The position numbers and the translations under genes were made by a program. A stretch of 64,000 nt of DNA from the NCBI GenBank assembly GCA_025667525.1, contig CM046874.1, positions 661,496,963-661,560,962 of the forward strand. Direction: 5' to 3'. Positions 11,813 through 24,152 of the stretch are shown in pieces. How positions within the stretch are numbered: the first letter of the stretch is position 1; each line of letters begins with the position of its first letter. The notes under the pieces were generated by a model. It was not told the DNA's origin, did no database searches, and was given only the letters and a program-made list of their open reading frames with translations. Source of the DNA: Glebionis coronaria (Eukaryota > Streptophyta > Magnoliopsida > Asterales > Asteraceae).

Positions 11813-14397
11813 CTCAACAACTCCAAGCAGTGTTGTAACTTGCGTCCAGGTACCACCTTCGTCAAGGCATCTGCAGCATTATGTTTAGTACCCACCTTCA
11901 GAACTTCAACAGTCTTTGCTTCTAAGACTTCTCTAATAAAGTGATAACGCACATTGATGTGCTTAGTCCTTTCATGAAAAACATGATTCCGCGATAAGTG
12001 AATCGCGCCCTGATTATCACAATTAACTACAACAGTGTTGAGCTTCACGCCCAATTCTTCCAAGAGTCCTCTTAGCCAAATAGCTTCCTTCACAGCCTCC
12101 GTAAGGGCCATATACTCTGCCTCTGTAGTTGAAAGAGCCACCACGTGTTGTAGCGTTGCCTTCCAGCTTACAACACATCCTTGTACTAAAAATGCGTAAC
12201 CAGTGAGAGACCTACCTTTATCCGGATCCTTAGCGTAGTCTGAATCAACAAAACCTGTTACGTCCACATGGTTGCAACGATTTGTCCCATACACCAAACC
12301 CACGTTTACAGTGCCCTACAAATATTTCATAATCCACTTCACTGCTTCCCAATGGAGTTTACCCGGATTCGCCAAATATCTTCTAACTACACATACTACA
12401 TACGCTATGTCTGGCCTTGTGCACACCATCAAGTACATTAAGCTCCCAACCGCATTTGAATATGGCACCCTACTCATTATTTCAACATCATAATCCCTAA
12501 CCGGACAATCCTTCAACGACAGCTTGAAGTGCCCATCTAATGGTGTCTGAACCGACTTCCCATTGTCCATTCTAAACCCTTTTAAAACTTTAGAAATGTA
12601 CCCGGATTGTGACACCCTCAGAATCTTGCGACTCCGATCCCTGAAGATCTCCATACCAAGAATCTTCTTTGCTTCCCCGAGCTCTTTCATGTCGAACTCC
12701 CTTTTAAGCAAAGACTTGGTAGCCGCGATCTCAGCCTTGCTTTTACAAGCAATCAACATATCGTCTACATATAACAATAGATAGATATACTTCCCTGGTG
12801 CATAACTCCTGTAATATACGCAGCTGTCGTAACTGCTACGCTTAAACCCGTTGCTCAGCATATACTCATCGAACCTCTTGTACCATTGCCTAGGTGACTG
12901 TTTCAAACCATAAAGAGATTTCTGTAACAAACATACCTTGTTACCTTGTTCAAATCCAGGTGGTTGCCTCATGTAGATCACTTCTTCAAGATTTCCATGT
13001 AAAAACGCCGTTTTTACATCAAGCTGCTCCAGCTCATAATCTTTACACGCAGTCAATGTAAGTATAACCCGAATAGATGTGTGTCGAAGTACCGGCGAAA
13101 ATACTTCATTGTAATCAATACCTGCCCTATTGTGTGAATCCACGAGCTACCAACCTTGCCTTGTACCTAGGCTTTTGAACACCTTCAATCCCTTCCTTTA
13201 TTTTTTACAGCCATTTGCAGCTCACCAGCTTTTGCCCAGCTGGATGATCTACCAACACCCAGGTCTTGTTCTTCCTCAGAGAATCCATCTCTTCTTTCAT
13301 AGCAGCTTTCCACTTAGAACTGTCTTCACAAGCAACTGCTTCCTGGTATGTCAATGGTTCATGAGTATCTTCTTCCTCTGCTGCAGCAAACGCGTAAGCA
13401 ACCATATTACTCTCATCCTGAAACCTTGCCGGTTTCGTTCTTGTCCTTGGCTCTCTATCCCGAACCAACTGATAATCTGTGAGATCCGGTGGATGATCAA
13501 TTTCTTGAACCCCTGCATCTTCATCATAGCCATATTCGTGATCTGACTGATCTTCCTGATCTGTCTGGTCTTCCTGACCTGGATGGTCTTCCTCAGGCGT
13601 ATGATTATTTAACCTCTGCAGTTCCACCTCAAACTGTAATTCCTCAACAGACTTATCTTTTCCTGCACCAGAATCCTTCAACGTGTCTTTGTACATGACA
13701 CTTTCATTGAAGACCACGTTCCTGCTTGTGACTATTTTAGGTGATTCATTATCAAGCCTATATAGTCTGTATCCCTTCACACCTTCAGGATACCCCAAAA
13801 GAACGCACTTTACCGCTCTCGGCTCGAGCTTGTCTTGTTTAACGTGTGAATATGCGACACAACCGAAAACCCTCAACATCCCATAATCACTAGGATGTCC
13901 CGACCATATCTCCATTGGTGTCTTCTTCTCAATCACTGTCGATGGTGACCTATTTATAAGAAATGCGGCCGTACATGTCGCTTCCGCCCAGAAGGTCTTG
14001 GGCAATCCAGACTGTATTAATAAACAACGTACCTTGTCCATGAGAGTTCTGTTCATCCGTTCTGCTAACCTATTCTGCTGCGGCGTCCCGACAACTGTCA
14101 AATGTCTAGTAATCCCACTCTCAGTGCATAGCTGATTAAACTCCCGGTTACAGAACTCAAGACCATTATTCGTTCTAAGCTTCTTAACCGTCCTCCCAGT
14201 CTGATTTTCTACTAACTGCTTCCACTCTTTGAACTTTTCAAATGCTTCGTGTTTGAACCTGAGAACATAAACCCATACCCTCCTGGAATAATCATCAAAT
14301 ATAGATAAGAAATACCTCTTACCTCCCAATGATTCCACCTGAAACGGACCCCATAAGTCTGAATAACATAGTCTATCACTCCTTGAGTAGTGCCTTC
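11797..14397 (-). pseudogene. Copia element B polyprotein: integrase, RT, RNase H
   Basis: The integrase core has SDLWGP (first Asp), IFDDYSRRVWVYVLR, and ERMNRTLMDKVR (catalytic Glu). The second catalytic Asp appears to be Asn (KKLRTNNGLEF, where RTDNG is usual). RT shows DVKTAFLHGNLEE, KSLYGLKQSPRQW and the catalytic YVDDM. RNase H shows DSDYAKDPDKGRSLTGYAF, TTEAEYMAL and the HINVRYHFIRE tail. Lesions on the minus strand: a TAA after SCKWL at 13205, a one-base shift near 13140 at GFTQ/GIDY, and a TAG at 12316-12318 after KYL where Lys or Arg is usual. Together with the inserted element these make the copy inactive. Confidence 0.9.
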
Positions 14398-14402
14398 CTA
14401 CA
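14398..14402. repeat. Left target-site duplication of the inserted LTR element
   Basis: CTACA precedes the element. The right copy at 19248-19252 is GTACA (one mismatch). Removing the element and one copy joins the integrase frame cleanly. Confidence 0.75.
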
Positions 14403-16337
14403 TATAACACTCCCAAATTTCGGATAGCAGCGAAAGGGTCATTGGGACTATTACTTCATAGCACAACACACAAGTAACAGAAAACAACTCAAAAAGAGGC
14501 GTTTGAAAAGTTTAATCCATTCGATAATCTAAATTCAGAGTTTACAAGCAGGAACAGGTCCAATAATAATGTAATAATAAACGGTTTCAAAAAAAGTTTA
14601 TCGAATAGTAATCAGTATTTTATTGCCTTTAAAATATCCAGTGTGACTCCATGCTCCAGTTGCTCTTAAATCTGAGTACCTAAGAAATACACGCTAAAAT
14701 CATCAACACAACAGTTGAGTGAATTCATAGGTTTACAAATAAAAGCAGTGGACCACAAGATTTCAAGAGTTCAGTTTCAAAAATCAGATAGCATCCATTA
14801 TCGCACTAAGCTCATGAAACCGATACATTAACAGAGTTCAGATTAGTTTGCCCTTAGTAGGTAATTTGCCATATTACCTAGAGTTTTCAAATACAGCGTG
14901 TCCGCTTGACTAGTTCGGTTGGTCAAGTAAGCGCGACTTACCCGGACAGGGATGTCAATCCCAATAGATCTATTCAAAGCATTCGTGTTTACTCGACCAG
15001 TACAGTCGGCCCAAGTAATTAACAGTTGAGGGACTTGTTGTAGGCAATAGTGTTCCTTAGTGTAAATGATAATGACATGAGAAGCATACAATTCAAGCAC
15101 TTGCGTCCGTTCGTAAAAAGTAGCATGTATCCCCTCGCAGGTTTCATAAAACAATTAAAGTAGTAAAAGCGAGGCTATGAACTCACCTTGTGCAAAGAGA
15201 CAACAAACGATTATTGATGCAAACAAAAGTGAAGCAACGGAAATCGAGAGATTCATATAAGCAACCCTCGAACATTTTTAATGTCTACATCCTTTTATTT
15301 TTCACACGTAACCGTACCATCTTCTACTCCAACTACATCCACTAAAATTAGACCGTCTTTCTTAACTAGCTTGTATAACATTCATCGATCAACTTGTACT
15401 ATAATTCCATATAATTTGAAAGTGTTGCAACTCCTACTATAAAAATTATCTAGTTATCCAGTGCTTGTGTTTATGTACGCCAAGTTTTACAAGAAGAAAA
15501 GTAGTGCAACGCATGTTTTTATTAGAAGTTTTTCACCTCGTTTGTCACATATATTAAATTATATAAATGGACTATAGGTTTGACAAGTTTTTATCCTATA
15601 CATGTAACGTGTAAATTTGTAACACTTTATCAATTGACTAATCATCCTATACATATTAAAAATATACACGCCTTTGTACTAAAAACAAAGTCTAACGTCA
15701 CATACCAAATAACTTGATCACTAAGTTTGTATACTAATTTGATATATCACAATTACAACTAAACAAATGAATCATAAGCATAGTATTATTTTTAATACGT
15801 AGTAATGCTAACATGCTTCAATATCTAGTAACATAATATAATTAGTTTGTAATAGTTATTCATAAGACATATTTGTTAGTAACACAATAATCGCTTATTG
15901 GGTATTATCGAAGCTCGATATTTTAAAAGTTATGCGATTTAAAAGATACGTGAAGAGCACGAAAAATAAATGCTCAATACAAAATAAAAACATCGACATT
16001 TAGAGAACATTTATATTTCGATATATAAATGAGGGATTATTATTTAATAACCGTTAACGCGTCATATAACGAATGACACTTAAAGATTTATCATAAAATT
16101 TACGAGAATGCCCTTAAAACGAAAATCATTAGGATGACAGTAGAGAATATTTCTATTATTTACGGTCGATGTCGGACATATACTTTGTCGATAAGTAATA
16201 ATAGACACGTATTCGATATGTGAAGCCATAACCTTGTCGATTAACAGAGAAATCAATATATATTTCTTTTATAAAAACAAACATGATAAATAAAAGTCGG
16301 CTTATAAATATTGATCCAAAACTTAAGAATTGCTACA
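14403..16337 (-). repeat. Left LTR (3' LTR) of LARD-like element 1
   Basis: It begins TATAACACTCCC (first bases decayed from TGTAAC) and ends AAGAATTGCTACA. It is 1935 bp. The open frame at 14843-15154 is also present in the other LTR, but resembles no known protein. Confidence 0.85.
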
Positions 16338-17344
16338 GTCTATCCATCTTAAAAGAACTCTGTCCCAGAGTTCGGTTGTTTTACTGGTTCATGATATGTT
16401 CGAGAAAAGGTGAGAGTACTTTTAAGTTCATAAGAGTCGATACACACTCGGAATAATCCATATAAATGTATCAAAAATATAAAAAAAATTAAAGAGCCAT
16501 TCGTACAAGATAATAACGATACAAATTAGAATAGCGATAAACAACAGACGAATCGTACAATCAAACTACGAGTCAGAAGGAAACAGTTTGTGCAAATGCC
16601 CCATGCTTAAGCCCACTCACTTATAAATCATTAATTACATGGGTTCGTCACGTCCATATAATTTACATTTACAAACTAATGGTCGGTAATGTATAATTTA
16701 CTTGTTCAGACGAGTGACGAATTCGTTTCAACAAGATAATTATAAATTAGCCTACCTAAGCATCGTTTTCCGAAAGCACGAGATCAAGGCCAAATGAAAT
16801 ATTCGATAGAAGAAATAATCTCTCTTACGACATGATTCTTAAAAATCATCCAGAGTGATAAAAAAATCAAGGGACACAATTAAACCATGTTTCAGAAAAT
16901 AGGTGCCCCTAATTGGCACATCACGAGGTTACAAGTCGAATTTGTATTCCAATCAGCTAGAAAACTTTATTATAAAACAAAGTATATGATTCCAAAGCAC
17001 AAAATGAGTACTTAAACTCGAAACCAGAAGGTAAATAACTAGTAGAATCGGCACTTGATCGGTGAGTTCACGTTTATATAAAATAGTGTCATAAAAGTTA
17101 GGAATAGACCATTGCTTCACCAGCAATGTCTTAGCTTGATGTTTATATAAATAAACCCTTCATACAAACGTACTAGCGAAAAGAAAATATATATATACCA
17201 ATATACATATTATACAAGCTTTCGGGTAGCATGAGCGCACCGATGATTTTCAAGGCAATAAAATCGTTTTATCTAAAGAGCTGTTATAGTCCAGGTTTCA
17301 TAAAAATGACCTAGTTCTCTATAACAAGTGCTCTGATACCAATC
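16338..17344 (-). other. Internal region of LARD-like element 1, no coding content
   Basis: About 1 kb between the LTRs with stops in all frames and no protein motif. A weak purine-richer stretch borders the left LTR, where a polypurine tract would be. Confidence 0.75.
17328..17341 (-). other. Primer-binding site of LARD-like element 1
   Basis: Plus-strand GTGCTCTGATACCA is the complement of TGGTATCAGAGCAC, the plant initiator-tRNA-Met primer site. It lies three bases inside the right LTR and fixes minus-strand orientation. Confidence 0.9.
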
Positions 17345-19247
17345 TGTAACACTCCCAAATTTCGGATAGCAGCGGAAGGGTCATTGGGACTATTACTTCA
17401 TAGCACAACACACAAGTTACAGAAAACGACTCAAAAAGAGGCGTTTGAAAAGTTTAATCCATTCGATAATCTAAATTCAGAGTTTACAAGCAGGAACATG
17501 TCCAATAATAATGTAATAATAAACGGTTTTAAAAAAAATTTATCGAATGGTAATCAGTATTTTATTTCCTTTAAAATATCCAGTGTGACTCCATGCTCTA
17601 GTTGCTCTTAAATCTGAGTACCTGAGAAATACACGCTAAAATCATCAACACAACGGTTGAGTGAATTCATAGGTTTGCAAATAAAAGCAGTGGACCACAA
17701 GATTTCAAGAGTTCAGTTTCAAAAATTAGATAGCATCCATTATCGCACTAAGCTCATGAAATCGATACGTTAACAGAGTTCAGATTAGTTTGCCCTTAGT
17801 AGGTAATTTGCCATATTACCTAGAGTTCACAAATACAGCGTGTCCGTTTGACCAGTTCGGTTGGTCAAGTAAGCGCGACTTACCCGGACAGGGATGTCAA
17901 TCCCAATAGATCTATTCAAAGCATTCGTGTTTACTCGACCAGTACAGTCGGCCCAAGTAATTAACGGTTCATGACTAAAAGGGACTTGTTGTAGGCAATA
18001 GTGTTCCTTAGTGTAAATGATAATGACATGAGAAGCATACAGTTCAAGCACTTGCGTCCGTTCGTAAAAAGTAGCATGTATCCCCTCGCGGCACCTTGTG
18101 CAAAGAGACAACAAACGATGATTGATGCAAACAAAAGTGAAGGATCGGAAATCGAGAGATTCATATAAGCAACCCTCGAACATTTTTAATGTCTACATCC
18201 TTTTATTTTTCACACGTAACTGTACCATCTTCTACTCCAACTACATCCACCAAAATTAGACCGTCTTTCTTAACTAGCTTGTATAACATTCATCGATCAA
18301 CTTGTACTATAATTCCATATAATTTGAAAGTGTTGCAACTCCTACTATAAAAATTATCTGGTTATCCAGTGCTTGTGTTTATGTACGCCAAGTTTTACAA
18401 GAAGAAAAGTAGTGCAACGCATGTTTATATTAGAAGTTTTTCACCTCGTTTGTCACATATATTAAATTATATAAATGGACTATAGGTTTGACAGTTTTTT
18501 ATCCTATATATGTAACGTGTAAATTTGTAACACTTTATCAATTGACTAATCATCCTATACATATTAAAAATATACACGCCTTTGTACTAAAAACAAAGTC
18601 TAACGTCACATACCAAATAACTTGATCACTAAGTTTGTATACTAATTTGATATATCATAATTACAACTAAACAAATGAATCATAAGCATAGTATTATTTT
18701 TAATACGTAGTAATGCTAACATGCTTTAATATCTAGTAATATAATATAATTAGTTTGTAATAGTTATTCATAAGACATATTTGTTAGTAACACAATAATC
18801 GTTTAGCGGGTATTATCGAAGCTCGATATTTTAAAAGTTATGCGATTTAAAAGATACGTGAAGAGCACGAAAAATAAATGCTCAATACAAAATAAAAACA
18901 TCGACATTCGGAGAACATTTATATTTCGATATATAAATGAGGGATTATTATTTAATAACCGTTAACGCGTCATATAAACGAATGACACTTAAAGATTTAT
19001 CATAAAATTTACGAAGAATGTCCTTAAAACGAAAATCATTAGTATGACAGTAGAGAATATTTCTATTATTTACGGTCGATGTCGGACATATACTTTGTCG
19101 ATAAGTAATAATAGACACGTATTTGATATGTGAAGCCATAACCTTGTCGATTAACAGAGAAATCAATATATATTTCTTTTATAAAAACAAACATGATAAA
19201 TAAAAGTCGGCTTATAAATATTGATCCAAAACTTAAGAATTGCTATA
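17345..19247 (-). repeat. Right LTR (5' LTR) of LARD-like element 1
   Basis: It runs TGTAACACTCCC to AAGAATTGCTATA (1903 bp). It aligns with the left LTR over nearly its full length, with scattered substitutions and a few indels. Confidence 0.85.
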
Positions 19248-20628
19248 GTACACCGAAACGGACTCGATGTGACTTTCCCAGAACACAATTCTCACAAAAA
19301 TCGAGCTTACCTAGACTTTTCTTGCCAAACAAACCCTGCTTTTCCAGCACGTGTAGTCCCACCTCACTGATATGTCCCAGTCTTTTATGCCAAACCTGCA
19401 CAAGACTGTCTTTTTCTTCAACACTAGCATTAAGCTCACTGGCCACTGCATGGCCATCCAAAGAGTACACACAGTTCTCCCTTCGGGTTCCAGATATAAT
19501 AACCCTAGAACCATCAATCACCTTGACTTTGCCCGACTACAATTTTATGGTATATCCCTCTTTTTCAAGAGTTCCCAGCGATATCAAGTTTCTTATCAAT
19601 TCAGGAATGTACCTGACATTGTGTAACACAAAACTTGACCCATCTTTCAGTTGTACCTTTACCTTGCCAATAACCCTGATCTTGCACTTCCTGTTGTCGC
19701 CCAACAGTACGCTGCCCCCATCGCATTCCAGAAAATCAAAAAATACATCTAACCTGGGTGACATGTGATATGAATCTCCTGAATCCATGATCCAATCTTG
19801 CAGTCTTTCTGCACTCATAACCATCATCACCTCAGAATCGTCGTAAATCGAACCACTGGAGCTTGGTTGATCATCTTTCTTGAAGTAACCTTTTGACTTC
19901 TTGCGATTGTTCTTCGGACAGTTCCTTATCAAGTTCTCCTCAGATTGGCAAATAAAGCATTTGAGTCTTCCACCTCGAGACTTCGATCTTGACTTTCCCT
20001 TTGACTGATGCGAATTCCTGCGACCAGTTCTTCCCCTCACATATAACCCTTCACCATCATCCCCCTTCACCTTGAACCTTTCTTTGATTTCCTTTGAATT
20101 TAGTGTGGCCATCACGTCCTCCAAAGTCAAATCTTCCCGTCCATAAAACAAGGTATCCACAAAGTGTTCGTATGATGCTGGTAAAGACGTGAGTAACAAT
20201 AAAGCAAGATCTTCATCTTCGAATTTTACCTCAATATTTGCTAAATCGAGAACGATTTTGTTGAACTCATCTATATGCTCGGAAATCTTTCGTCCAGACG
20301 GCATGTAGAATGTATACAACTTCTTCTTCAGGTACAACTTGTTGGCCAATGACTTTGTCATGTACAAAGACTCGAGCTTTGACAGAACCCCCGCTGCAGT
20401 CGTCTCTCCGGTAACCTCTCTCAGGACCTTGTTACCTAAACACAAAATCATGGCGCTGTGAGCTTTCTTGTCAAGCTTAGATTTCTCTCCAGCTTCCATA
20501 TTCGCGGGTAAGACCTCCAGAGCTGCTTCACATCCGGTTTGTATTAATAAAGCATGCATCTTGATTCTCAATAACCCGAAATCACCAGTTCCATCGAATT
20601 TCTCGATGTCAAACTTGGCTCCCGTCAT
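19248..20628 (-). pseudogene. Copia element B gag, protease and pre-integrase
   Basis: Gag starts at 20628 (MTGAKFDIEKFDGTGDF), matching the usual TNT1-type N-terminus. It contains the UBN2-like gag domain (KLYTFYMPSGRKISEHIDEF, LLLLTSLPASYEHF), a basic linker and the CCHC knuckle CFICQSEENLIRNC, where the usual Gly-His pair is changed. The protease active site is at IMDSGDSYHMSPR; DSG-A/T-S is usual. A TAG at 19537-19539 interrupts the frame in the protease-integrase linker. The pre-integrase LVQVWHKRLGHISEVGLHVL and ENCVLGKSHRVRFGV follow, up to the inserted element. Confidence 0.88.
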
Positions 20629-20887
20629 TCTTTATCCTTTTGTTGATTTGCTAAACCTTGTGAAAACCTCACAATCACAGACCGACAAAATCCCTTCGAT
20701 AAATCGCTAAATCTTGTGATACGTTAAACCTCACAATCACGAATTACGAAGTCTCCTTGTGTAATAGTACTACAAAGTATAAATCCTTTTGTTTTATTTG
20801 AAACAAAACAAAAAATAAAAACAATCAGGTTCAATCACGTACTTAGCCCAAAAACTTAGGCCCAATACACACCCTGATTATCAAAAC
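20629..20887 (-). other. Leader of copia element B, ending at a rearranged junction
   Basis: This sequence lies upstream of gag and does not match the 3' LTR at 11443-11812. I find no primer site. At about 20886 it passes directly into the duplicated left flank, with the short shared bases ACG at the junction. Confidence 0.65.
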
Positions 20888-21905
20888 GTTGTTTGTGAGG
20901 GTCTTGTCCACAACCAAACCCTTTGAAACCATGTCCACAAGTTTACACATCAAAGAGGTCCCATTTCCAGAAAATGATACTCAAATTTCAGATCTCTGCA
21001 TTGTAAAAATAAGACAATCTCTATATTTTCTTTTAAATATATAAAGTTTATATTTGTATATTACTGAACAAGATATATCAATTGATTACTCAAAATTGAG
21101 GTTCTGAATTTCTAACTTCAATAAGCCATAAACTTACATTGATTAGCCCATAAGCCCTAACTTTGAGCTGATATGCTTTTTAAACGTTTAATAAGCCCAT
21201 GAGCTGTCCCTATAGAGTAAAGTTTGAAACTATAAACAAATATAAACCTTATATTTTCTTTTAAATATATAAAGTTTATATTTGTATATTACTGAACAAG
21301 ATATATCAATTGATTTTTATTTAGCAGTATACTAGGGTGTTTATTTAAAGGTTATTTTATGCGCTTTTTGAACTTTTGAAAAGCTTAAAAACCCAAAATA
21401 CGAGCTTCTGAGCTTGTAACTTCAGTAAGCTATAAGCTTACGTTGGTTAGCTCATAAGCTTTAACTTTGAGCTGATAAGCTTTTGAGAATTTAATTTAGC
21501 CCATGAGCAGTCCATATAAACTAAACTTTGCTTTTGAGAAGTTAATCTAATGAGACAATTGAGTATTAAATAATGGTTGTTGTGATGCGCAGCTCAGTTT
21601 AATTGGTATCACGTTTTTTGTGAGGGTCTTGTCTACAAATAACAATCAATCAAACATAACAAGATCATTAAAGCATACAATAACATTTGACAAATTTAAA
21701 CAATTAATTTTATATGGCCAAAATTCTGAGTTTTTTGAACTTTTCAAAAGCTTATAAACTCAAAATTGAGGTTCTGAACTTCTAACTTCAATAAGCCATA
21801 AGCTTACATTGATTAGCCCATAAGCCCTAACTTTGAGCTGATATGCTTTTTAAACGTTTAATAAGCCCATGAGCTGTCCCTATAGAGTAAACTTTGAAAC
21901 TATAT
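20888..21905. repeat. Complex local repeat block
   Basis: 20888-21144 repeats 11186-11442. A 48-bp piece (ATATAAAGTTTATATTTG... to ATCAATTGATT) occurs at about 21039-21087 and again at 21268-21316. A 145-bp piece beginning AAAATTGAGGTTCTGAA occurs at about 21094-21235 and 21759-21905. A diverged relative of that unit is at 21390-21540. It looks like tandemly rearranged copies of a non-coding element with no open frame. Confidence 0.75.
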
Positions 21906-22764
21906 GTTTAATGCTTCTGACTTTGGACTATTAATTACCCTAGCTTATATTACACTATGTCGCTATATTGTTTTGACGCCTTAACATTACACGTCTAAAC
22001 AACGCGCGTCATGTGTCCAAGACTCCAAGTAATACTCATAGTAAAAGCTCGTCATGTGATAAAGACAAGAAACAACAGCATTGCATACATCTTGTTCATG
22101 ATGAAATTTATCTAGGGTAGTAAAGTATTTGTTTATGATGGTCTGAGGTACTGCTACAACTCCTGTAGCCCTATTTATCCATTATGATCACGGGCTAACC
22201 CCTGAGTTCCGGGTTAGACCCGAACAACCATCTTGGCCATATCTGTTTGTGTGATAAATGAGATACTAGAAATTCAATGGTTCCGGAGCATACAGGTGCC
22301 ATTATTGGTGTGATAAGTGGGACAGAAATTCAATGGATCTTGTGATGCCCAGCTAATCTGCTTTCCATCACGTTTTTCTCACAATCTTCGTTTTTCAGAC
22401 GGTCTTCTCTACCTGCAACGTATTTATCTCTTTACACCATTCATATATTTTTGAAGTTTTTTTTTACGAAAAAGTTTCTAAATCAGCCGATGGAGATTGA
22501 ATTTATATGGTACCTTAATACAGTAAACTAACTAAAACAAAATCATATATATTATATATGATATAGGGATGGATGACCATGGGTAACAGAAAAAAAAACT
22601 AACTAAAACAAAATCGGTACGAATAAAAATGGTACGATAACAACACGGGAAATCTCGGTTTCGGTATCGAAATACCAAACAACGATGTTTATGAAGTAAT
22701 CTGGCGATTGAAACATTCATGCACGTGTAATTAACGTTGGAAAATTGGTATCTAAACAAAACAT
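21906..22764. other. AT-rich DNA without recognisable features
   Basis: I see no gene. A short stretch at 22338-22400 (TTGTGATGCCCAGCT) is a diverged relative of the repeat near 11146 and 21570. Confidence 0.5.
22762..22764. repeat. Left 3-bp TSD (CAT) of the CACTA element
   Basis: CAT precedes CACTACAACAAAA. The same CAT follows the right terminus at 34005-34007, as CACTA transposons generate. Confidence 0.85.
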
Positions 22765-22784
22765 CACTACAACAAAATGTGGGT

Positions 22785-23280
22785 TTAGGGTCGGACCTAA
22801 TTTAGGGTCGAAATTTTCGACCCTAAATTAAGGTGGGGGCCCACAATTTTTCAACCCAAAAGGGCTGGTCAAAAAGCAGGTGGGCCCAAAAAATTTAGGA
22901 TCGAAATTTCGACCCTAAATTTAAAATTTTAAATAATTATAATTTATGTATTATATAATGAATTTTTAATAATTAAAAATAATTTTAAAAGAATTTATTT
23001 CTAAATTTAATATTTTAGGGTCGAAATTTTGACCCTAAATTTAATATTTTAAATAATTTTAATTTATGTATTATAAAATATATTTTTAATAATTAAAAGT
23101 AATTTTAAAAAAATTTATTTTTAATATTTAATATTTTAGGGTCGAAATTTCGACCATAAATTTAAAATTTTTTAAAATTTTCACGAAAAATTTAAAATTT
23201 CACACCAAAAACTTTCACGAAAAATTTAAAAAATTCCCGGTTTATATTTAGGGTCGAAATTTCGACCCTAAATTATTAAT
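22785..23280. promoter_or_regulatory. 5' subterminal array of GGGTCGAAA/TTTCGACCC motifs
   Basis: TTAGGGTCGAAATTTCGACC-type palindromes repeat at intervals of about 30-130 bp, joined by AT-rich linkers that themselves repeat (near 22925-23165). In En/Spm, such subterminal repeats bind the TNPA-type protein and are needed for excision. The array is interrupted after about 23280 and continues at 25388-25590. Confidence 0.8.
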
Positions 23281-23726
23281 TATATTTTTAAAATTTTCTT
23301 TTAGTCTGAATGCTTTTAAAATAATGCTTTCAATGGTAATGTGTTTTAATCACAAAAAATATTTTTTTCATAATTATTAAAGCTGTGCAAACAACTTAGC
23401 AACTACAAGAACATAACAAGTTCATCAATTACACCACAAATCCAGGTTTTTTTCATAATTATTAAAGCTGAGAAAAATTCCCGGTTTTTTTCATAATTAT
23501 TAAAGCTGGTTACCTATTGTGTACCCATTGTTTTAGTGCTTTCATTAGTCCCACTATTGATGGTACTAGTTTTAATGCTTTCATTATGTACCCATTGTGA
23601 ACAGGAAGATGATAATAGATGTATGTGTGCCATCCATACTGGGTAGTTGTTTTGCTATTTAATGGTTTGTAGTTTGCCTCCAATTATCACTCATCTCAGT
23701 TTTCCAATACTTAAAAAACAACAATA
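23281..23726. other. AT-rich CACTA sequence without genes
   Basis: TTTTTTTCATAATTATTAAAGCTG is present three times (near 23365, 23445, 23485). Otherwise nothing is recognisable. Confidence 0.5.
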
Positions 23727-24152
23727 ATGGCCTGGTTAGGAAGGTTAGAAGAATTAAAAGAAGTTGCTGGTTCAGATAATTGGACTGATCGAATGGTAGC
23801 ATATTTTGAACAATCTGCCAAAGCGGACAAACGTTTTGGTCTGAAACTTGAACATTTACATGAGGTTTTAGATGAAGCTGTTGAAGAAAGACAACAGTTT
23901 ATCCAGGAATTAGAACGTGCTGGAGATATATATATCTTAAAGAAATGCGCTAAAGTATTGAAAGATACTCAAAAGAAGGATAAGAAAACCTTAAGTCGGT
24001 TGGAATGTTTAATTAAAGATACAGCAGCAAGATACCATATTGGCTCATACCATGTAATACGATCCCCTATTGACTCGTATCATGTAATACGATACCCTAT
24101 TGACTCATATCATGTAATACGATACCATATTGGCTCATATCATGTAATATGA
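23727..24152 (+). CDS. Uncharacterised 141-codon frame inside the CACTA element
   Basis: ATG 23727 opens a frame with normal-looking composition for about 100 codons: MAWLGRLEELKEVAGSDNWT, then Glu/Lys-rich helical sequence (LHEVLDEAVEERQQFIQELE, KKCAKVLKDTQKKDKK) that could form a coiled coil. I do not recognise the family. From about residue 102 it runs into the 30-bp minisatellite, read as 10-residue repeats of the RYxIxSYHVI type, and ends at TGA in a variant repeat unit. It interrupts the subterminal array, so it is probably captured or inserted sequence. Whether it is expressed cannot be told. Confidence 0.4.
   Translation: MAWLGRLEELKEVAGSDNWTDRMVAYFEQSAKADKRFGLKLEHLHEVLDEAVEERQQFIQELERAGDIYILKKCAKVLKDTQKKDKKTLSRLECLIKDTAARYHIGSYHVIRSPIDSYHVIRYPIDSYHVIRYHIGSYHVI

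Larger units (their letters stand above)
14403..19247 (-). mobile_element. Non-autonomous LTR retrotransposon (LARD-like), element 1
   Basis: Two direct LTRs, 14403-16337 and 17345-19247, enclose only about 1 kb of internal DNA. The orientation is minus, because a perfect-looking tRNA-iMet primer site lies next to the right LTR. The internal part has no gag, protease, RT or integrase, so the element must use another element's proteins. The LTRs differ by many substitutions and indels, including a 20-30 base difference near 15150, so the insertion is not very recent. The LTR ends (TGTAACACTCCC) resemble Ty3/gypsy types. Confidence 0.88.
11443..20887 (-). mobile_element. Ty1/copia element B, lacking its 5' LTR and split by another element
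   Basis: On the minus strand it reads gag (20628-19540), pre-integrase (19521-19253), integrase (14397-about 13700), RT (13143-12319), RNase H (12315-11797) and 3' LTR (11812-11443). The order is Ty1/copia, and the proteins resemble the TNT1/Tork group. A non-autonomous LTR element sits between pre-integrase and integrase. I find neither a 5' LTR nor a tRNA-iMet primer site between the gag start and 20887. Confidence 0.9.
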
